A stretch of 64,000 nucleotides of DNA from Pycnopodia helianthoides (lineage: Eukaryota; Echinodermata; Asteroidea; Forcipulatida; Asteriidae). Of the stretch, positions 1-12,217 are shown piece after piece. The notes beneath the pieces are model-generated. The model made no database searches. It was not told the origin of the DNA and saw nothing but the letters and a program-made list of their open reading frames with translations. Position 1 is the stretch's first letter, and every line of letters begins with the position of its first letter. A program made the position numbers and the translations under genes. The stretch lies in the NCBI GenBank assembly GCA_032158295.1, contig CM063248.1, positions 21,353,273 through 21,417,272 of the forward strand, given 5' to 3'.

Positions 1-782
1 CACTTAAATAAATCCTGTGTGGGTACCTTGTCCTTGCGTTGCACCTGTTATTTATAAGTACTTTTTATTTGGCAAAGAGGTTATTTTACATCAACAAGTT
101 AACAATCCCTTTTTGCCAACTGATATTTTAATACCTTTTTCGACCCTGAAATTGAACTTTTGGCATTGAATATCAAGATTTATTACGTATATTATAATTT
201 ATTTGTTTATTACTGCCATTAGGATATATAAATACCTAAACCAGTCAGTAAAGGTGAAAAACAACCTGTTTCCTGAATGTCAGTTTCGAAGAAAGATGTA
301 AAAATGTATAAATTTATATTTGTCATGTTAACATGGACTTTTAAAGGAACATCACAGAATTGGTTTTTGCTAACAAAACAGTTGCTGGCAGTGTAAGCAC
401 TTTATGTAACTCACCATATACATAAAGTGACAAACCTGTAGAAGTTTGAGATCGATCAGCCATCTGGGTCACAAGAAAATAGTGAAAAACAGATTACACA
501 TTTGCACGGAAATCATATAGATTCAACAAATGAATAAAACGCTCACTGAGCGATAAACTCCAATCGGAAAATTAGTTTATTCATTTCTCATCAAACATGG
601 CATTTCAGACAGAAAAATTTCAAGGGATGTTTTCTACTATCATCATCATTAGACTGTGTAAGTTTTATGTAAATCTGAGATCAAAAAGTATATTTGTTCT
701 TACCAATTCTGTAATGATCCTTTAAGCATATTCAGGGTATTTGCATGTTTTATATAATTTTTTAATCCTTGATCATTGATAG
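1..782 (+). other. Intron upstream of the first visible SLC6 exon
   Basis: No exon of the SLC6 transporter or of any other gene is recognisable here. The first supported exon opens with a splice acceptor at 781-782 in phase 1, so this stretch is best read as intron of a gene that begins before the window. It is AT-rich, without a clear repeat. Confidence 0.6.
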
Positions 783-3700
783 ATAACTTGACGAAAGAAG
801 ATGCTCAGTTGGTATCGTACAATACAGAAACTCCAAATACTTCAGTCGTTGAGGGGAATGATAGCAGTTTGGATTCAGGACCTCGTCGGATCAGAGCCAG
901 TGAAGAGTATTGGAAGTAAGAAAAGGTTTTTTAAAGTAAAAAATTTAAACCTGCAAACTCATCTGTGTACTAATCAGTTTAACATTAAATTTCTAGTGGG
1001 ACTTGTTTTTGCTGTTGACAATTATCTTTTCTTTTTGCAATTTTGATAAACTTTCTTTTCTTTTTTTGAGTTGAAATTCAAATTTTAATGTTCTTCTTAA
1101 AAATTAGTGTCTTCAAAAAAAATATTTTCATCACCTTCCATCCCCCTCCCATTTGAAATAATAAGAGGAATGAATTATTGTTTTATTTTATTATAGATTT
1201 GGCGTGTTGAATGTTTCGGAAGGACTTGAGGATATTGGTTCTATCCAGTGGCCATTGCTTCTGAGCTTTCTTTGTGCCTGGATTTTGGTTTATTTGTGTA
1301 TCATCAAGGGAGTCAAATCATCAGGAAAGGTGTGTATGCATTCAGCACACTAAAGCTCCATCTAGTATCATTGTGGCAAGTCTTGGCCGAGCAGTCTAGT
1401 TCACCGGGCCCGTGCTCTGTTGTTGCCAGCAGCAGAGTGTGGGGTTTGAATCCCTGTCATGACACTTGTGCCCTTGAGCAAAACACTTAACCATTAATTT
1501 CTTTGTAAAAAGTTGGGAAGGTAGTGCATTCTGCTCTACGAGCCAGGCTCCTAGTGGATGATGCTCATGCCTACTTCCTTATGGACTGTCAAGGGGGTAA
1601 CCCTGTTGCAGCCCCAGGAGTAGGTGGCAGCTTGCCCCTGGTGATAGTTTATTTGGGTCGACAGCCCAAATCAGTGAAGTGTGGCATCTGGGCTTGTGAG
1701 TTAGTCGTTATCTCATAAAAAAATATAAATAAATTCTGAAATTAGATATTGGGATGCTTTCTAACATTATCAAAGTCCAATGTACATTCTCATAATGAGT
1801 AAGTAACATGTAACCGTTGTAATGTCAAAAGTAAGCAACCCCCCATCTCATTTTTATTTACAGGTTGTGTATTTCACTGCAACATTCCCTTATTTTGTTC
1901 TGGTGGTGCTGTTTATCCGAGGTGTGACACTGGATGGTGCCATGAAGGGCATTCTCTACTTCTTAACACCAGATTTTGATAAACTGCTCTCTGCCAATGT
2001 AAGCATATGTCCTGGAATTTGTTAACAGCTAAATGAATAAATATAACAATTCTTACAATTTTTTTTAACAGGATCTGTCCTTGTCTTGAATAGATGTAAT
2101 AATTGCAGGTGAATAAAGAAAATACTTTGGTTTTACCGTACAACAATAAGCACTGTTAGCTCTGTGCTGAAATCATTAAAATTGTTAAATTAACTCTTTG
2201 CTCAATGCGTTATTCAAAAAATCTCTAATATAATGTAAGTAGTTTCCTTTAAAAGTATATACGCATTCATTGATGTAACTACTTGTACGTTGACTAGGTG
2301 TGGAAAGCAGCAGCTACTCAGGTCTTTTTCTCCTATGGAGCTGGATGGGGTGGGATTCATACCCTCTCTAGTTATAACAAATTCACCTCCAATACTTTAC
2401 GGTAAGTAAACAGCTTGCTCAACTATTGATGTATTGAATAAATAAGGCATACAGGCATCATAGTAGTGGCAGTACAAGCATCATGTTACATCGTGTAAAA
2501 GTATTGAAACCTTTTGCTGAACGTCAGTGCTGGGACAAACTTCAAAAGATTAATCTTTAAAAAACAAAACAATCAAGTTGTGTCGTCAGTCCATAGGATT
2601 GATGCATTTGCTAATACAATTTTAGATCAATCTAAGTACTTGGTTAAATTGACACCTCTAAATAAAACAATCAACACTAACGGGCAAAAATTAAACATTA
2701 AAATATTTGATTTCGGGTTGAACAAAGAAAAATTGACTAGAGCGGGATTTGAACCAACGACCTCCGGTTTAACGTGCCGGCGCTCTACCAACTGAGCTTC
2801 TGACAGGCACCCCCGAACAAAGATATTGACAAAATAGGGAGACCGCCAACATAGGGCTAGATAGCTCAGTTGGTAGAGCGCCGGCACGTTAAACCGGAGG
2901 TCGTTGGTTCAAATCCCGCTCTAGTCAATTTTTCTTTGTTCAACCCGAAATCATTTAAAAAATATACCAAGTCAGTTTCCCTTGTGGTTTATTATTTGAT
3001 ATTAAAATATTTGGATACACTTTTCATTTTGAAGAAAGTGTGACATTACTCAACGGGTTCAAATGTAACTCATGTGATGACTGTTGCTGCTATGAACTGT
3101 GACATGCCTTACAACATGCAGTGTTCTCCAGGATAAAAATGATTAATATTTGGAAAACATTTCAAAAGTTTTACAAATTTGGTTGAAATTTGTTTTTGTG
3201 AATGATTCAAGAATGTATATGAAATATTAGTGAAAAGTATAGATTTCAATTATCTATTCATTTTTTCCTGGAAGACACTGTAAATCAAAGTCCTTAAAAT
3301 GTCATTAAAATTTCTCTGCAGTTGGCCTGAAAAGGGGAACAAAATTCTCAATACAAATGATGTCTTAAAATGTTTTGGTTGAATGAAAATGACTGTAATT
3401 AATCCAAGATATATAGTTGAAAAACTGGGTGATTAGTTTTCTTGAAACAAATCTGACCTTTTGATGTTAGATGCCAACCAGAGTATTTTGATGATATTAC
3501 CAAGTCTGAACTAGGGGATCTTTTCAGATTGATCAAAGTCACATCCTGTTATCGTAATGAATTAATTTTCTCATCCGCTTTTATTATTAGTACTCAAAGC
3601 TCAATGTTCTTAGTCAGGAAAAGTAATAAATCTTGTCACACTGGTTCAAGGCCATGTATTGAAGTTTTACATGTATGGAACAATCTTGATTAAATGTTTT

Positions 3701-6700
3701 GGAATGATGAAAGTTTGCCATATGCCATGCAGGCTAATCAGTCCTGCTTAGTTAAGACTTGATCAAAATATCTGAAATGGTCATGCCCTGAATTACAATC
3801 TGTATAATATGTTTTCTGTTTGTTCGTTAACATTCAGTGTGTGTGTGTGTGTGTGTGCGCGTATCAGAAATACAAACTGATTTATCTTCAAAATGAGCCA
3901 TTTTATTGTCTATTACTGATCTTTGTCATCAGTACATCTGGTCTACAGTGGATGGACGAAGGGATTCAAACTGTCAATTCTTTTTATACATTTTACTCAA
4001 TCGCTTCTCTTACCTTTGGGTAAAACAAATCTAATTTATGATATTCGTGTTTGGGTTTTATTGTTGGTCTGTAGTGTTATTGCATGAATACACTTTTGGT
4101 AAGAACACAGTGACTTGTTTTCAAACCTTTATGAACAGTAAGTAATATGTATAGAAACCAACCTGTGAACAGTTCAGCCCAATTGCTTAAAATGAAAGAA
4201 AAACAAACCAATACAAAAACCTATGCCACTCTAACAATTTACTTTTTCATAAATAAGTGTAAGTACTGTTTATCATGTCCAGAAAGTTTGCATGCATTTT
4301 ATTTTTGCATTTTGGCTTCTATCTCTTAATAGCTAAGGGCAGAATTTTACAGGTAAATTTATACCCTTGCAAACTGTACATAAAGTATCCCTTTAGGTAA
4401 TACTAAATAAAATATTTAATCTGTGTTGAAATTACCAAAAGTGTATCATGCTTTTAATGTCCTGACAACAAAAGTATAAAGGCTGGTAAAGGGTTTTTAA
4501 AAAAGTCTCAAATTTTAAAAGCAATATTGATTTAAAATTAAAAAATAATCAGATTCCTTGATAAATGATTCCCACGGTAGACTGTACAGAACCCTGTAGT
4601 GCTATATTGTGCTTCTCCAGTTCTCTGAAAAACAATGATCAAAGGATATTTGTGTACACTAAAATTTAATACAGGGAAAATAATTGGTACACTTGGTAAT
4701 TTTTTCAAACAATTGTTGCATTTGTGACTTTATACCTTTCTAAAAAAAAAAAATAAATAAATAAAAAAAAATCAGCTGACAATCAAAATGGCTCATTTGA
4801 ATACTTTATTAAAATGTTTGAAACTAATTAATTTTCGAATTTATCTTCTTGAGACAGGATACAGCTTTGGAAGGCAGCCTTCATTGTTTGACACCCATAT
4901 AAACACAAACACATGCGATACTATAAGCACTTAAGTATAAGCAAAGCTTCAACTTTACGAAACAATAACAAAAGGGTGGAACTACAATTAATATATTCTC
5001 TGTCTTACTGCTAATCCTCCAATGTTCATACAAATTTTTGCAATAATAATTATAAAAAAGCAAGAAAAAAAGCAATTGAGTTTTGAGTAACAACTTACTT
5101 TCATAAAGGTAATATTTGTCATTAACAATTTTTTCATTTTCTGAGCGGTGATATTTCCCTTGGTGAAGTAATTTCATAGTGATTAATCAGTGCTTATACC
5201 TAGTGTGTATAGTATCATTCACAATGTAACAATATTAATGACATACACAAAATGACATAACTGACAGGTTTACTAGGAGCTGAATGGTCAGGTAAGATGA
5301 AAAGGTTGTCTCTCAAATACACCCAATCCGGACTGATTACAATAGATATGCTTAGGTTGGAGCAAAAAGCTTTTACAATCATTTTGTTTTGAAAGTAAAA
5401 GTAAAAAAAATTGACATGTATTATCTCTTCATAAACTTTGCCAACAAATTTGCAAGACACAAATGATAATTGCTACCAAAAGTTTATTTGAACATAACTC
5501 GTTGTGAAAACTTGAGCAAGCTATTGTTTTCATGTCCAAAAGTGAAGTCGAAATTCACTAAAATAACATACTCTCTGAAGTGAAAATCCAACGGCAACTT
5601 GAAGCACATATAATTTTCTCTTTTAGTAAATGGAATGGAGAGAATTTTACTATGATGCTTAGTTGACGCAAAGCCTAGAGCCCGTTCACACACAGAGCAA
5701 AGTGATGAAAATTAAATGCAACAGAATCAAGTTTTCTGAAATTTGAGCAAATGTTCTATCACTGCATCACGAACTCCACATCATAAAAGAAGATTCTGAG
5801 AAATTTTGCCTATTAGAAAAAAATGTGGTTAAAAAAAAAGTACCTACTTTTGCTTCTATTGACTTTTGGTAAGGTTTGATGAGATCCAAAAATAAAAATT
5901 CTACTTATTGGGATTCTTGAAATCGATGTTGCATTGGATTTCGTCAGATTGTTTGGTATCAAATTGACTTTATACAGGAGGCGACATGGTGTGAATGCTT
6001 CTCAAGCAGATGGAATTTAGGACATCATGATCTGTCAAGCTTGAATGAATATTGTTAACCAAACATAATAACCAAGTACACTAACATATCACTTTTGTAA
6101 TTTTATCATGCACCACATTGTCCGACTCCATAACTTTTCAGACATTTTGTAAAAAAAAAGAAAGAAAAAGAAGCTTCCTAAAGACAGATTGGAAATACAA
6201 ATTCCTTTTGCTTGTTAATGCACTCATTATCAAATAAACATGTTGTGTGAACAGGCTGGCAAACAGACAAAATATCAATACATTGGGTAGATGCATTGGA
6301 AACTTTTCATCTACTCATGTATTAATACACAAGAGTAAAAATCCCGTTGTGCTTACGTTTGTAAACACTATTTGTTTGACACAGCAGAGAACTTATCCCC
6401 ACAACGCACCATCTGCGTATCGCCGTCGACCAAACAATGGGACACATCCATCGTGCCTTTCAGATTGTTCCATTGTAAGGTAAACATCACCAAAATCTGC
6501 CCCTGTAAAATTGGGAGGATGATCTCCGGGTGCTACGTGCAGATTTGCTCAATGATTTTGCTTCAGCTTGCCATGAAAACAACAAGTACATCTTTCCTGA
6601 AGAGGTTTCCTAGATGCTTCTTTTTAGCCCTAATGATGGCATATTAATTGTTATCTTTCTTAACCTGGGGGTGAAATTTATCATGAGAACATCGTCTATC

Positions 6701-9700
6701 AATATTTTTTTTGAGGTGTTGAGAATCAATTTAATTACAGTACATGAGTTCATGTATTAACTTATTTTTTGAGCATCTGAAATCCCATCACCAATGTGTG
6801 AATCCTAGAAGAGATGAATATTGGATTAAAAGTGGCTTTGATTGTCTTTCATGGATATTATTTGATCCGGCCCCAATAAGAGCTGAGTAAGAGCTAAATA
6901 AGAAGCATCTAGAAGCCTATGAAGGGTCAGCAAGGATCCCATGGGAATCTGACGCCACTGCCTGAACACAGGACACCAGAAACCTCTTCACAGCGGACTC
7001 TCAGAAGCTTCCAAGAAGCTGCAAGGAATCTCACACAACCATCTGCTATCTGCCATTTAAAAAAAATGTTTTCAAGGATGGTTGGAAATTTCAGTGGTGC
7101 TTTTTTTCAGTTTCATGGAAGCCTCTGGGAAGTTGTTTGGGTTCCCTGGTTATATTTGGAAGGCTATCAGGACTCTCATGGAATTCTGTATTTGAAGATT
7201 CTGGACTGGCTGCAGCCTGTCTCCAGCATTTCTCCTCCGCCTCAAAGTAGAGCAAGGATCTTCCTGAACTGCAAGCAGCTTCCTGATAATTTTTTGTAAT
7301 ATTTGTTTTGGTGTGTTTTGTTTTCATTTTCTGCTGACAGGTATCTGTCAACATCAATTAATACCTCATTTTATGTTCCATACTTACTGTTACTTTTTAT
7401 GTTCACCACCCTCCACTTTGAAAAAATACAAAAACATACAGTGATACTTTGCTGATCAGCATGTCATGTGCCCTGACGAGTATCTTCTCTGGTGTGGTTA
7501 TCTTCTCAATTATTGGATTCATGGCACATGATTCTAACCAAGACATCCAAGATGTCATTGCTGCAGGTGAGATAGAGTTTTTTTTCCTACCCCCATTTTT
7601 CTTTCTTCCTACTCTGTTCTTATTATTTCAAAGAAAAAATCCTTTGATCAACTAGATATTAAGTGTTCTATGCTTTCAAGATGCTACTAATGTTGTATCA
7701 TCTCCATTGTATTGTGACCTCATGGCATCTTAAGTGTAATCTCTGCTTTTTTAAATTTATCATCAGGTCCTGGATTAGCTTTTGTTGCATACCCTGAGGC
7801 AGTGTCGCGTATCTTTGTTCCTCAGCTCTGGTCATTCCTCTTTTTCTTCATGCTGCTAACTGTTGGCATTGACAGTCAGGTAAAAAATTAATAAAAGGTT
7901 TACGCCATCACATCTACTATGTATTAAGCCCAATTTCACATTCTGCGTACTCTTTGAAATATCGACTTAATTTCTGTTGTATTTTCTGGTTTATTTTTGT
8001 TTAGTTTGTAACCTTGGAAACTTTGATCACTGCCTTCATTGATGAGTTAGAATGCAAGTTTCCAGGGAAGGTTCGTCGCTGGAAGTCTTGGATCATCCTC
8101 CTTGTCTGCATTATAATGTTCCTCATTGGACTACCATTTGTCACTCAGGTAAAACAAAATAAAGACTTTGTCCCAATAAAAACTTGTTTTTGTTTTGTCC
8201 TTTGAAATTAAAGTCGCTTGACTCTGGATTCATAAGGCTAGCAAACCTTTAAAAGTCCAGAGCCTTATATTTTTGCACAAAGATTAATAGTACGCTGCAT
8301 CTGTACTCATTAGATTCCTCAAGGTTCAAGGTTCATTTATTTTCCACAGTATCGAGCAAAGAAACATTATCATCAGAATACAACTTAACAGTATAGATAT
8401 AAAGAACATGATTAAAAAAACAATTATGACACTGCAGAGGATCCATTTTAGAAGCAGAGCTTGTAGGCAATGGTCCCTAAAGACATGCATTTGCACTGAG
8501 ACGGATAATAACAATTAGGTGAACCAAAAGGTCCGTGGTCGAGTCAAGCCACTAAGGAAAAAAATAGTTTAATAGGTCTCAATGCACAAGCACGTACTCA
8601 GAAATAAATTAAAGAAGATCATAAATTAGTTGTACATTCAAGGTGTTTTGAAATCAATGTAAGACCCTGTCCGAATTAGCAGGTTGTGGCTGTTGCTAAA
8701 GGTGTTTCTAAGGACAGCCTCTGCTCTAGTGCAGTGCACTTTAACTCTCTAATGCGGTAACAGCCTTAGAGTTATACCTGCTTATGTATAGGCTTTCTAC
8801 TTTTCAAACCCTTATATATTTATATATATGAAAATTCACACTACAAAGAAAACCTTTTAACACATTGACTGCCGGTCATTATATTCGTAGGGCGTTCCCA
8901 TTTGCCAAGTGCGGTGCGCATGCGCGCATACCAAATAGGTACTATACAAACAAAATAAATTTAACATGCACATTCTAAGGTTGATGTCCTCACCACTGCC
9001 AGAAGCGTATGTGTTGCGTGCTCAGTAATGCCATTGTATTTAAATAACAATACATTGCCCTTTCATTCTCTATGAAGTGAAATGTATCAATTTCTGTTTG
9101 TAACATGATCTTATGTCAAGGCAGTCTTAATTTTGCTGCTGAGTGTTAAAGGTCTGTCTAATCTCATTGCCAGGGTGGAACTTATGTGATGACACTCTTC
9201 AATTGGTACTCTGCAGGATTTACCCCATTACTACTGGCCTTAATAGAGCTACTTGTCATATCTTATGCCTATGGTAAGACTCTAGCTACACTTGATGTCA
9301 TGGATATGAGGATCCAATTCTTTGGATGGAAAATTTTCAGAGCTCCATAATTCAAATCTTATTTGTAAGAAGCTACTGGATTAACGTCACCAGATTAACA
9401 TTCAATGGCCGATGGGTTTTTGCCAAGGGCTGATTTTTTTCACAAAAATAACAGATTTATGAGAAATATCTGGCATCCAAAACCCATTATCAAAAATGTA
9501 TGCTGTCATGGAATGTTAATCCGGTGAGATTAGTGTCTTACAGGTAAGATTTGAATTATGTAGGTCTGTACAGCACAGAGGAAGAGTCCTACATAGGACC
9601 AGTAAGCCTTTAGTGATCAGACATATAAAACATTGACAGAATGTGTTTTCCAAGTTTAAAGGAATTTTGTTTCTCACTTTCTTCGGTAATTTATTGCAAT

Positions 9701-11575
9701 TTTTCTGTTACCAAATGTACTAAATGCCAATTTCCTAGGAGGAAATAAGTTAATTCGATTGCAAGGAAGATTACTTAACTGTCATGGTATTTTCTTGACA
9801 GATGAGAAAATGTTTGCAGAGATTTTTTATTTTTTTTTAAATCTTGGTGCAACAAGTAGTAAATGTTTGTTAAAGTCGTATTTGTCTTTCCTTGCAGGGC
9901 ACCTGTGTTTAGATTAATTGTATTGGACAGTAGCATTTAAAGCAAGAGCACTTCTCTGGATGGTTGTTAGATCATACCAATGTTAAAAGTGTTTAGATGA
10001 AATTTTGTTGAATTGTTACAAACATGTACCATTACAAAATGTATCCCATTAAAAAGTTAGGGTCAAAACTACAGATAAAGATTCTCCCTCTGTTTGTTAC
10101 AAGTGTTTTCCTAAAGCCAAAAGTAAATTATGGGAAACAGTGATATACCTGTAACTACTAGGACCCTGTTTCTCTTTAACTATTGTAGCCTTTTTATGAA
10201 GTCTGTTTTTTGCACTGTTATTTAATTGTGAACACAGTAAGTTAACAAATCTTATTGCTTTTTATTTTATTTTTTTATTTGCTCTATACTTTGCCCTTTC
10301 TTGGTTTTTTTTGTGTGTAGTTAGTGTGTAATTTCTTGTTACTATTGATGTAATTTTTGTGTATTTAAAGTTTTTAAACTTGTACAAATCATTTAATTCA
10401 GCCGTTAGAGTGATTTTTATTGTAAGATACCATTTCAATTCTTTTAAATTCAAGTTAGTTCACCTCACCTTCTTGTATCTTTCAGGTGTAGATAGATTCT
10501 TGAAGGATGTGGAAAGTATGCTTGGATTTGGACTCAGTATGTATTGGAAGGTGTGCTGGATGTTTGTAACACCACTCATCATCTTGGTTAGTCAAACACT
10601 GTGCTTCATTCTTAACTCTAATAAACATGTAATGTATCTGGTAAAATGTAAGTTGTGTAATTCCAAGATTACGTGCTCATTAATCAGTAAATGCTTAGTT
10701 CTAAACAATCTTATGGAGGATTCCTGTAATGGTTAATATTAATAACATCTACACAATTTGTGACGCATTGCCATAACTCTCTCCTTGACATTTTCGTACC
10801 GCAAAATTTCACCTGCACATTGAGCATTGAATCACCTTAGGCCAGTTTTCCATGGAGTTCTAGTGGTTACATTTGGTCCAACTTTTATGTGTACACATTT
10901 TGATCGCTAGGAATGTTACCATTGTTTCCCCACAGGGCATAATGGTGTTCAGTTTCATTGACTATGAACCAGCTGTCAATGGGAGTTATACCTTTCCACC
11001 ATGGGCCGAAGCTATCGGTTGGACCCTGACACTGTCATCATTGCTGTATGTGATTGGCTATGCTGTATATTATTTGGCCACATCGGAAGGAACTCTTGCA
11101 GAGGTGAGGCTTAAAGGATTCAGAATGCAGACAAGTAGCTTCTGTTTTGTACATTGTACCAAAATATTTCTGATTCTGTACTAAATTTTTGTTTGACTGT
11201 CTGTCTCTGAACGTTTCCTTATTTAGCTTTTTTGAAACCAAATGTTTTGTAAGTGGCCAAGTGATTTTTATGAAGTATTGTAACATTGATATAATTATAA
11301 ATGTTAACTGATTGAAACATTTGCATTATTTTCATCATGCCTGTTTTTTGTTTTTTGTTTTTCATGAATAGCGGTTTAAGAAGTCCATCATGCCCACTAA
11401 GGAATGGGGTCCAGCCAATAACACTGATCGCATCAATGCTGGTTATGCACCTCTCCCTGGACAGAAAGATGAGATTGAGAGTGAAGCCATTCAGTTTGAT
11501 GAAGCTCCACCGGCGTATAAAGACGCAGTATTTATTGATGTGGCTGTAAATACAACCGAAGATTGTGATGTATAG
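783..11575 (+). CDS. SLC6 family sodium/chloride-dependent neurotransmitter or amino-acid transporter, 3' part (11 exons)
   Basis: Exons: 783-915, 1197-1329, 1864-1998, 2298-2401, 7442-7566, 7767-7879, 8005-8148, 9174-9273, 10486-10586, 10936-11103, 11372-11575. All have GT-AG introns and phases that join without a break, giving 485 residues up to TAG. The part seen runs from extracellular loop 2 (NLT, NTS and NDS glycosylation sequons, then RASEEYW) through TM4-TM12 and the cytoplasmic tail. Family signatures: [30 protein letters not shown] (TM6), [10 protein letters not shown] (TM7), [13 protein letters not shown] and GIDSQF (TM8). It should import a small amine or amino acid with Na+ and Cl- at the plasma membrane; I cannot name the substrate (GABA, glycine and taurine carriers are the nearest kin). 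TM1-TM3 must lie upstream of the window. Oddities: the TM7 ion-site Asn is Cys (7467-7469), and the tail carries a PPxY motif. Confidence 0.93.
1371..1705 (+). mobile_element. tRNA-derived SINE (family A), plus orientation
   Basis: The head resembles a tRNA: an A-box-like GGCCGAGCAGTCTAGT near 1385 and a B-box-like GGTTTGAATCC near 1442. The body (GTAGTGCATTCTGCTCTA, then GCTCCTAGTGGATGATG and CAGGAGTAGGTGGCA) recurs in the minus-oriented copy at 62806-63125, so the two define one family of about 300 bp. A third, shorter copy is at 47248-47430. This copy lies in the SLC6 intron between exons 1197-1329 and 1864-1998. Confidence 0.8.
2701..2956. mobile_element. Head-to-head pair of tRNA-like SINE heads forming a long inverted repeat
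   Basis: The plus copy starts near 2860 and ends at the TCTAGTCA tail near 2927. It folds as a tRNA: the seven-base acceptor GGCTAGA pairs with TCTAGTC, the D arm is GCTC/GAGC, and the T loop is TTCAAAT. The anticodon-loop triplet reads GTT, but position 33 is C instead of T and the anticodon and T stems each have a mismatch. I therefore call it a tRNA-derived element, not a working gene. A near-identical reverse copy fills about 2738-2802, and the similarity extends past the tRNA part into a shared flank (GAACAAAGAAAAATTGACTA). A relative lies at 22895-23030. Confidence 0.72.
3836..3858. repeat. (GT)n microsatellite
   Basis: About ten uninterrupted GT dinucleotides ending in GCGCG, inside the 5 kb SLC6 intron. 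Simple repeat with no other meaning visible. Confidence 0.95.
8664..8765. mobile_element. Partial MITE of the TGTCCGAATT family
   Basis: Begins CCTGTCCGAATTAGCAGG, like the ends of the elements at 24804-24936 and 41310-41423. The interior GGCTGTTGCTAA is also shared, but I cannot find a matching right end. Probably a truncated or decayed copy in an SLC6 intron. Confidence 0.45.
9345..9563. mobile_element. Fold-back (MITE-like) element in an SLC6 intron
   Basis: The left arm from 9345 (CCATAATTCAAATCTTA, then TGTAAGA and CCAGATTAACATTC) is the reverse complement, with small changes, of the right arm ending at 9563 (GAATGTTAATCCGGTGA, then TCTTACAGGTAAGATTTG). Arms of about 60 bp flank a unique centre of about 95 bp. 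No coding capacity, as expected of a non-autonomous DNA element. Confidence 0.7.
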
Positions 11576-12211
11576 TTGTAAGTTAATAACAGGGTTACTG
11601 TGTTGTCCGTATTTATCGCTAAAGTTACTTTTTCAAGTTAAGGTCTTAAGCTGTATGAAAGCAATGTGTTTAGACAGGTTTGTGTTTCTTATTTCATATG
11701 TTGTGTTTTCTTATAAAAGCTTTGATAAATTTTAATAGGAGCTGCAATTTCTGTGTAGTTGTTGTGTTCTTGTAGTACATCGGAATATTAATTGTTAAAA
11801 GGTCCCCTTCATAGCATGATAAGGGGTGATAAGTGTCTATCTAAATTCCCAGGACAAATTCTCTTCACACAACTTACTTAAGTTATATTCTTGTATTGAA
11901 ATTCAAACTGAAGTATTACTTTACATATGTATTTCCTTGCCATATGATTAATTTGTTCATCTTTTCTAAAAGCCTTTTTATATGAAAGGAAGGATGTAGA
12001 ATATTACCAAAAAAACAATTCAGATTTTCTAATGATTTATATGATGGAAGTAATGTTAATCATTTTCTTAAGGGTACATTTGAGTATATTTAGACTGGTG
12101 CTGTTTTCATCCTAAGAATTGTACCTTTTATGAACAACTCGTTAAACTAAAAGCATATTTCGTATAAAAAGAAAAACATTTTTAGGTTAAATGCAGTCAT
12201 TATTTTTGTAT

Positions 12212-12217
12212 AATAAA
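12212..12217 (+). promoter_or_regulatory. Candidate poly(A) signal of the SLC6 gene
   Basis: Canonical AATAAA about 640 nt after the stop codon, in an AT-rich context. Position is plausible, but there is no transcript evidence, and other AATAAA words occur by chance in such DNA. Confidence 0.4.

Larger units (their letters stand above)
2402..7441 (+). other. Large 5 kb intron of the SLC6 gene
   Basis: The introns on either side are much shorter, but the exons at 2298-2401 and 7442-7566 join in phase (CG+T gives Arg) with no residue missing against SLC6 relatives. Nothing coding is needed in between. Contents: a paired tRNA-like element (2701-2956), a GT microsatellite (3836-3858), and otherwise AT-rich sequence in which I see no gene. 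Confidence 0.75.

Noticed and set aside
2860..2930. Functional tRNA gene on the plus strand
   Set aside because: Position 33 is C, the anticodon and T stems have mismatches, and the same unit occurs inverted next to it with shared flanks; a tRNA-derived element is the better reading.
3836..3858. Left-handed or regulatory DNA element at the GT run
   Set aside because: Ordinary short microsatellite in an intron; no other support.
6919..7299. 126-codon open frame in the 5 kb SLC6 intron
   Set aside because: Consists of GAAGCTTCC/GGAAGC-like degenerate repeats, has no recognisable domain, and an overlapping minus frame is also open.
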